Below, piece by piece: positions 61,414-64,000 of a DNA stretch of 64,000 nucleotides; position 1 is the first letter of the stretch; every line of letters starts with the position of its first letter. A program made the translations under genes and the position numbers. Source of the stretch: Novosphingobium sp. MW5. Its GTDB lineage: Bacteria > Pseudomonadota > Alphaproteobacteria > Sphingomonadales > Sphingomonadaceae. Where the stretch lies: assembly GCA_025938935.1 (NCBI GenBank), contig JAPCWB010000001.1, forward strand, positions 2,852,001 to 2,916,000, in the 5' to 3' direction. The notes beneath the pieces were generated by a model. That model was not told the origin of the DNA, did not search any database, and saw only the letters and a list, made by a program, of their open reading frames with translations.

Positions 61414-62531
61414 ATAGCGCCCTCCAGTTCGATCATCGTCTCGCCAATGCGGTAGCGGGCGTTGAGACCGGCCTCCCCGGTCACGGCAGTCAGGTAGTCG
61501 AGCACTTCCGCATGGTCGGTGGTGCCCTTATCGGCGATGCGCGGCACGGCATCGCGGCCGATGACGAGGGGCACTACGCCCGAGCGGATGACCCTGCCGC
61601 CTGCGATCTCAAGCCGCGCGATGAGGGCGAGACGGCTCGCCTTGGGGAAGTTGTAGAGGCTGCCAAAATCGGGCTCCCACTCTTCCGCCAGCACACGGAT
61701 TTCATTGAAGCTTTTGGACTTTGCATGATGCTCATCCATCCGCAGGTCAGTGGCGAAGTTGCACAGGGAGTGGAACACCGGCTTTCCCTCGATCAGTTCG
61801 CAGCCCTTGATGATATGGGCATGTCCGCCGATCACCGCGTCGGCCCCGGCGAGCACGGCGGCACGGGCCACCTCGCGCTGATAGTCGGCGATTGAGGCGC
61901 GCACGAAGTGGATGCCCCAGTGCTGCGAGACGATGACGACGTCAGCCCGCGCCTTGGCCTGGCGAATATCCTCGCACATGGCCGCGAGGTCTTCGCGATG
62001 GGCGAAGGTATGGACTCGCGCCGGGGTGCCCGGCTGGTCATGCTCGACCTGCTCGTAAACGGTATGCGCGCGCATGGGGGCACAGCCCGGACGCCGTTCG
62101 GTTGCCCAGTAATCCTGCGGCAGGATCGAGGAATAGGCGAGCATGGCCACCTTCGTTCCATCGCCCAAGGTACGAATGACGGGCGAGCGGGCCTCGTCGA
62201 TGTTCGCACCTGCACCGACAACTGCGATGCCTGCGGCCTCCAGGTGGCTCTTGGTCTCAAAGAACGCTTCCTGCCCCCAGTCCATGCAGTGGTTGCCGGC
62301 CATCGAGATAACATCGAACCCCGCCCGGGCGAGCGCCGCCGCCCCGTCCGGCCGGGCGAGCACGGCATGCCGCGCTTGCGGCATCCGGCTTCCCTTGCTG
62401 GCGAAACTGGTCTCAAGCTGGCCAAATACGATGTCTGCCGAATGCAGAAGGTCACGCGTTGCGACGAAGCTTTCGTCATAGTTGTCGCGGTCCATGGCGA
62501 GGTCGCCGGTAGCGAGAAACACGTGAGTCAT
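61410..62531 (-). CDS. CapA family metallophosphatase-like protein
   Basis: A 373-residue protein of the PGA_cap/CapA family. Metal-site motifs are TGDLAMDRDNY near the N-terminus, MAGNHCMDWGQEAF and GGHAHIIKGCEL. There is no signal peptide or membrane anchor, unlike many CapA proteins, so it probably acts in the cytoplasm. It lies between the hydrolase and membrane-protein genes in a leftward operon. Most such proteins are not biochemically defined. Confidence 0.88.
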   Translation of the reverse strand: MTHVFLATGDLAMDRDNYDESFVATRDLLHSADIVFGQLETSFASKGSRMPQARHAVLARPDGAAALARAGFDVISMAGNHCMDWGQEAFFETKSHLEAAGIAVVGAGANIDEARSPVIRTLGDGTKVAMLAYSSILPQDYWATERRPGCAPMRAHTVYEQVEHDQPGTPARVHTFAHREDLAAMCEDIRQAKARADVVIVSQHWGIHFVRASIADYQREVARAAVLAGADAVIGGHAHIIKGCELIEGKPVFHSLCNFATDLRMDEHHAKSKSFNEIRVLAEEWEPDFGSLYNFPKASRLALIARLEIAGGRVIRSGVVPLVIGRDAVPRIADKGTTDHAEVLDYLTAVTGEAGLNARYRIGETMIELEGAI

Positions 62532-62541
62532 TGCCGCTGCC

Positions 62542-63507
62542 TCACCAGAGAGGCCGCGGGACCGACCAGTCCGCCGTGACGCAGAGCCCGCACTTTGGCC
62601 CGCGGAAATAGCGCCCGTCCCTCGCGCTGCCCTTCAGGTGATAGTTCAGCCACTTGCGGGCGATGACACCATAATCTCCGCCATTCGGGGCGGTCCAAAA
62701 GGTCCCGCTGTGGCCCACGGGAGAGTGCGCGAAGAACACCGGAACATGGACGATCCGCGCACCGTCATCGATCGCCTGCGGCCAGGCAATATCGGCCGGG
62801 CCGCCAATGATGTAGGCAATCGGAGCGTGCAGTTTCAGCAGTTCGCTCTTGGCGATGGACAGCGCGCTGCGGCCTTCCATCGGATTGTTGAACACGCCGC
62901 TGTTGAACAGGATCGTCGCCTTGATGCGCGGATCGGCGGATACGCGGATCGCCTGGAGGCCGCCGCAGGAATGGCCCATCATCGCGACACGCGAAGGGTC
63001 GAGTTTTCGATACCACGGGCTCTTTGGATCGGCGTTTTGCTGGGTCACCCAATCGAGCCCGGAAAGGATTTGCGCCGGGGTCGTCGCGTCGGGCCCGCGC
63101 TTGGCAATTTGGGCACTGCGCTCAGGATTGAAAGCTGGCGGCTCCGTCATGCGCACCGGCGCCGAGAGTTCACGCTCGCTGCGCGGCGGACCTGGAACCA
63201 CGATGAAATAGCCGTGGCTGGAAATCTCGCGAAGGAACTGGGCGGCCGAGAGGCTGTTATCGGCGCAGCCGCCATTGCCCCACAGCACGATCGGAAGACG
63301 CTGCCTTGGCATGACGGCGGGATGGTAGAAGGTATGGTCCGGCATGGCCGAGAGATATTCGGCAACGGCAGGCATGGGACCCGAGCCACCGGGCGCGCCA
63401 ACGATGCCGAAAGGCTTTGCAGGTGCCTTGGGTGCCTCCTGCCCCGAGGCGGAACCGACCGCGAATGCCGACACCAGGGCAAACAATGAAATGGTGGCTT
63501 TAAGCAA
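62542..63507 (-). CDS. Secreted alpha/beta hydrolase
   Basis: A 321-residue exported hydrolase: signal peptide (MLKATISLFALVSAFAVGSASGQ), oxyanion segment VLWGNGGCADN, nucleophile elbow GHSCGG and a His region FAHSPVGHSGTF. It resembles cutinase/PHB-depolymerase-like carboxylesterases. TTG at 63507 with GGAGG 5 bases upstream is the likely start; ATGs further upstream lack sites and would mask the signal peptide. It is the first gene of a leftward operon, with a LacI-type operator just before it. Confidence 0.83.
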   Translation of the reverse strand: MLKATISLFALVSAFAVGSASGQEAPKAPAKPFGIVGAPGGSGPMPAVAEYLSAMPDHTFYHPAVMPRQRLPIVLWGNGGCADNSLSAAQFLREISSHGYFIVVPGPPRSERELSAPVRMTEPPAFNPERSAQIAKRGPDATTPAQILSGLDWVTQQNADPKSPWYRKLDPSRVAMMGHSCGGLQAIRVSADPRIKATILFNSGVFNNPMEGRSALSIAKSELLKLHAPIAYIIGGPADIAWPQAIDDGARIVHVPVFFAHSPVGHSGTFWTAPNGGDYGVIARKWLNYHLKGSARDGRYFRGPKCGLCVTADWSVPRPLW

Positions 63508-63519
63508 GTCCTCCTCCCA

Positions 63520-63533
63520 TGAAAGCGTTTGCA
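63520..63533. promoter_or_regulatory. LacI/GalR-type operator
   Basis: TGAAAGCGTTTGCA fits the LacI-family consensus TGNAANCGNTTNCA at every defined position. It lies 13 bases upstream of the hydrolase start and about 70 bases before the divergent LacI-family gene, so that protein probably represses this operon. The rest of the 94-base gap shows nothing else I can assign. Confidence 0.75.
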
Positions 63534-63601
63534 TCACTTTGGCGCGGGCGCTTGCCCTTGGCAAGAAGGCATGCCAATTGAACCGCAGAACAGGCGACAG
63601 G

Positions 63602-64000
63602 ATGGCAAAAGTGATAGCCAACAAGGGGACCGTCACGCTCGATCAGGTCGCCGCCGCGGCAAAGGTATCTCCCGCCACAGTCTCGCGCTTCCTCAACACC
63701 CCCGGTGTTGTCGCCCCGGAAACCGCGGAGCGTATTCGGGAGGCCGTTGAGAGCCTTGGCTATATCCCCAACCTGCTTGCCGGCGGGCTTGCCTCCAGCA
63801 GGTCGCGGCTCGTGGCGGTAATGATCCCAGCCCTGTCCGGTTCGATTTTCGTCGACATGATCGAGGCCATGGTCGAGGAGCTTTCCCGGCACGGCTATGT
63901 CGTCATGCTTCTGGTCACCGGTCTCAAGCTGGAAACCCCGGCCGCCCTCGTCCGCGCCGCGCTGGGCCGCCGGCCGGAAGCCGTGGTGGTGACAGGCGCT
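63602..64000 (+). CDS. LacI family transcriptional regulator (partial, runs off window)
   Basis: The first 133 codons are present, open to the window end. The N-terminal HTH is clear (VTLDQVAAAAKVSPATVSRF, then LNTPGVVAPET, LGYIPN and the hinge helix LAGGLASSRS), followed by the start of the periplasmic-binding-like effector domain (VAVMIPALSGSIFVDMIEAM). It is divergent from the hydrolase operon and beside a matching operator. Ligand unknown. Confidence 0.93.
   Translation, partial: MAKVIANKGTVTLDQVAAAAKVSPATVSRFLNTPGVVAPETAERIREAVESLGYIPNLLAGGLASSRSRLVAVMIPALSGSIFVDMIEAMVEELSRHGYVVMLLVTGLKLETPAALVRAALGRRPEAVVVTGA

Noticed and set aside
1..64000. CRISPR arrays, insertion sequences, prophage, tRNA or rRNA genes
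   Set aside because: No spaced repeats, transposase or integrase motifs, cloverleaf sequence or rRNA sequence were recognised in any gap; gaps are short and compositionally uniform.

Overview
The window reads as chromosomal DNA of an alphaproteobacterium of the Sphingomonadales, most like Novosphingobium or Sphingobium. This is inferred from the high GC content, the gene families and gene order, the XrtA exosortase/exopolysaccharide locus, and a ferulate-catabolism unit laid out as MarR regulator, hydratase/lyase and NDP-forming CoA synthetase. I saw no rRNA, tRNA, CRISPR array, insertion sequence or phage gene. Coding density is very high: no gap exceeds 300 bases and many genes overlap by 1 to 11 bases.

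Layout. (1) 1-18259: an exosortase A (XrtA/PEP-CTERM) locus. A leftward operon runs from the export lipoprotein (12500) through chain-length protein, tyrosine kinase, beta-barrel, ATPase, deacetylase, FemAB-like protein, glycosyltransferase and XrtA-EpsI to an asparagine-synthase-like amidotransferase cut by the window start. Beside it is the poorly understood XrtA accessory module: PLP decarboxylase and acyl-CoA ligase (leftward), then GNAT protein, acyl carrier protein and two hydrolases (rightward). (2) 18260-25442: thioredoxin reductase, a tyrosine phosphatase, an EmrA/NodT efflux pair, succinate-semialdehyde dehydrogenase, EthD and SDR proteins. (3) 25580-36758: class III CoA transferase, LysR regulator and a leucine-catabolism operon (isovaleryl-CoA dehydrogenase, both methylcrotonyl-CoA carboxylase subunits, MaoC) with two membrane proteins interleaved, then a small oxidoreductase set. 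(4) 36791-43309: 4-hydroxyphenylpyruvate dioxygenase with a clear upstream operator, a glyoxalase-fold protein, and a glyoxylate/glycerate group (glycerate kinase, 2-hydroxyacid dehydrogenase, malate synthase G). (5) 43423-47999: a double acyl-CoA dehydrogenase, a bidirectional terminator, a free-standing lipoyl domain and a fused E1 alpha-beta dehydrogenase. (6) 48146-59046: ferulate/hydroxycinnamate unit (MFS importer, FerA-like, FerB-like, FerC-like with paired operators), then a cytochrome P450 divergent from two MFS transporters, a di-heme cytochrome c and a periplasmic OmpA-like protein. (7) 59043-64000: a leftward set (alpha/beta hydrolase, CapA-like, membrane protein, PrpD-like) divergent from a LacI-family regulator, with a consensus LacI-type operator between them.

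Seven genes are broken by single-base frameshifts, several in short G or C runs: deacetylase, tyrosine kinase, beta-barrel, chain-length protein, CoA transferase, HPPD and fused E1. In each case adding or removing one base restores the expected family protein. The pathways are otherwise complete, so I think most are sequencing or assembly indels rather than decay.

The most promising under-described systems are the XrtA accessory module (ligase, ACP, decarboxylase, GNAT, two hydrolases), the lipoyl/fused-E1 pair with no E2 or E3 nearby, and the P450/MFS/di-heme cytochrome group beside the ferulate genes.
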